From NCBI GenBank assembly GCA_944390085.1, contig CALXOT010000061.1, positions 1 to 42,005 on the forward strand: 42,005 nucleotides of DNA. The letters run 5' to 3'. Below are positions 42,005 through 42,005 of this stretch, in pieces. Position numbers and translations under genes: made by a program. Position 1 is the stretch's first letter, and every line of letters begins with the position of its first letter. The notes beneath the pieces were generated by a model. The model was not told where the DNA came from. It worked only from the letters and a program-made list of their open reading frames with translations, and did not search any database. The stretch is from an uncultured Succinivibrionaceae bacterium. GTDB lineage: Bacteria; Pseudomonadota; Gammaproteobacteria; Enterobacterales; Succinivibrionaceae.

Positions 42005-42005
42005 T

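Overview
The window is a chromosomal segment of a gammaproteobacterium. Gene content and order match enteric-type chromosomes: lolC-lolD-lolE, mltG-tmk-holB, lptF-lptG, ftsK-lolA-rarA-serS and cvpA-purF. Several proteins (ValS, PurF, SerS, TrmL, LptF, RarA) look close to their E. coli counterparts. The mixture, including an AAA-ATPase/PD-(D/E)XK gene of the kind expanded in gut anaerobes, suggests Succinivibrionaceae or another Aeromonadales relative. That placement is inference; no rRNA lies in the window.

Left third (1-16.7 kb): the tail of an SbmA/YddA-type ABC transporter, then a leftward lolC-lolD-lolE-yajL run (lipoprotein release plus a DJ-1 family protein). A leftward amino-acid binding protein and a rightward metY (O-acetylhomoserine sulfhydrylase) diverge from a 0.5 kb intergenic region. 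A secreted protein of unknown function and valS follow on the minus strand. Next is a tight rightward operon, mltG-tmk-holB-lptF-lptG (peptidoglycan, dTMP kinase, DNA polymerase III delta prime, LPS export). It is followed by a tRNA-Leu(CAA) gene with its own promoter.

Centre (16.74-24.94 kb): an 8.2 kb integrated element bounded by 17-bp direct repeats, one of which is the 3' end of the tRNA-Leu(CAA) gene. It encodes a P4-type integrase, an unknown 348-residue protein one base behind it, an AlpA-like regulator, a Rep-like protein, a CHC2 zinc-finger primase, a DnaB/RecA-fold ATPase, a 91-residue unknown and a terminase-small-subunit-like HTH protein. An opposing cassette of three small genes includes a shortened Bro-N gene. 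There are no capsid, tail or lysis genes, so I read it as a phage satellite (P4/PICI-like). Three 19-bp iterons with 31-32 bp spacing lie inside the rep gene and are kept in different reading frames, marking a probable origin. GTGTGCGTA motifs at both ends and before alpA are likely integrase/excisionase sites.

Right third (25-42 kb): an AAA-ATPase/PD-(D/E)XK gene abutting attR, a DUF805 membrane protein, a sodium:amino-acid symporter, a DedA protein and trmL. Then comes ftsK, followed directly by a second, soluble FtsK-like motor with a gamma-like winged helix but no membrane part, then lolA, rarA, serS, cvpA and purF. The last 440 bases hold a palindromic operator-like site, a boxA-like sequence and a strong promoter pointing out of the window.

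The most novel-looking items are the satellite with its in-gene iteron origin, the uncharacterised integrase-coupled gene, and the tandem membrane-free FtsK paralogue.
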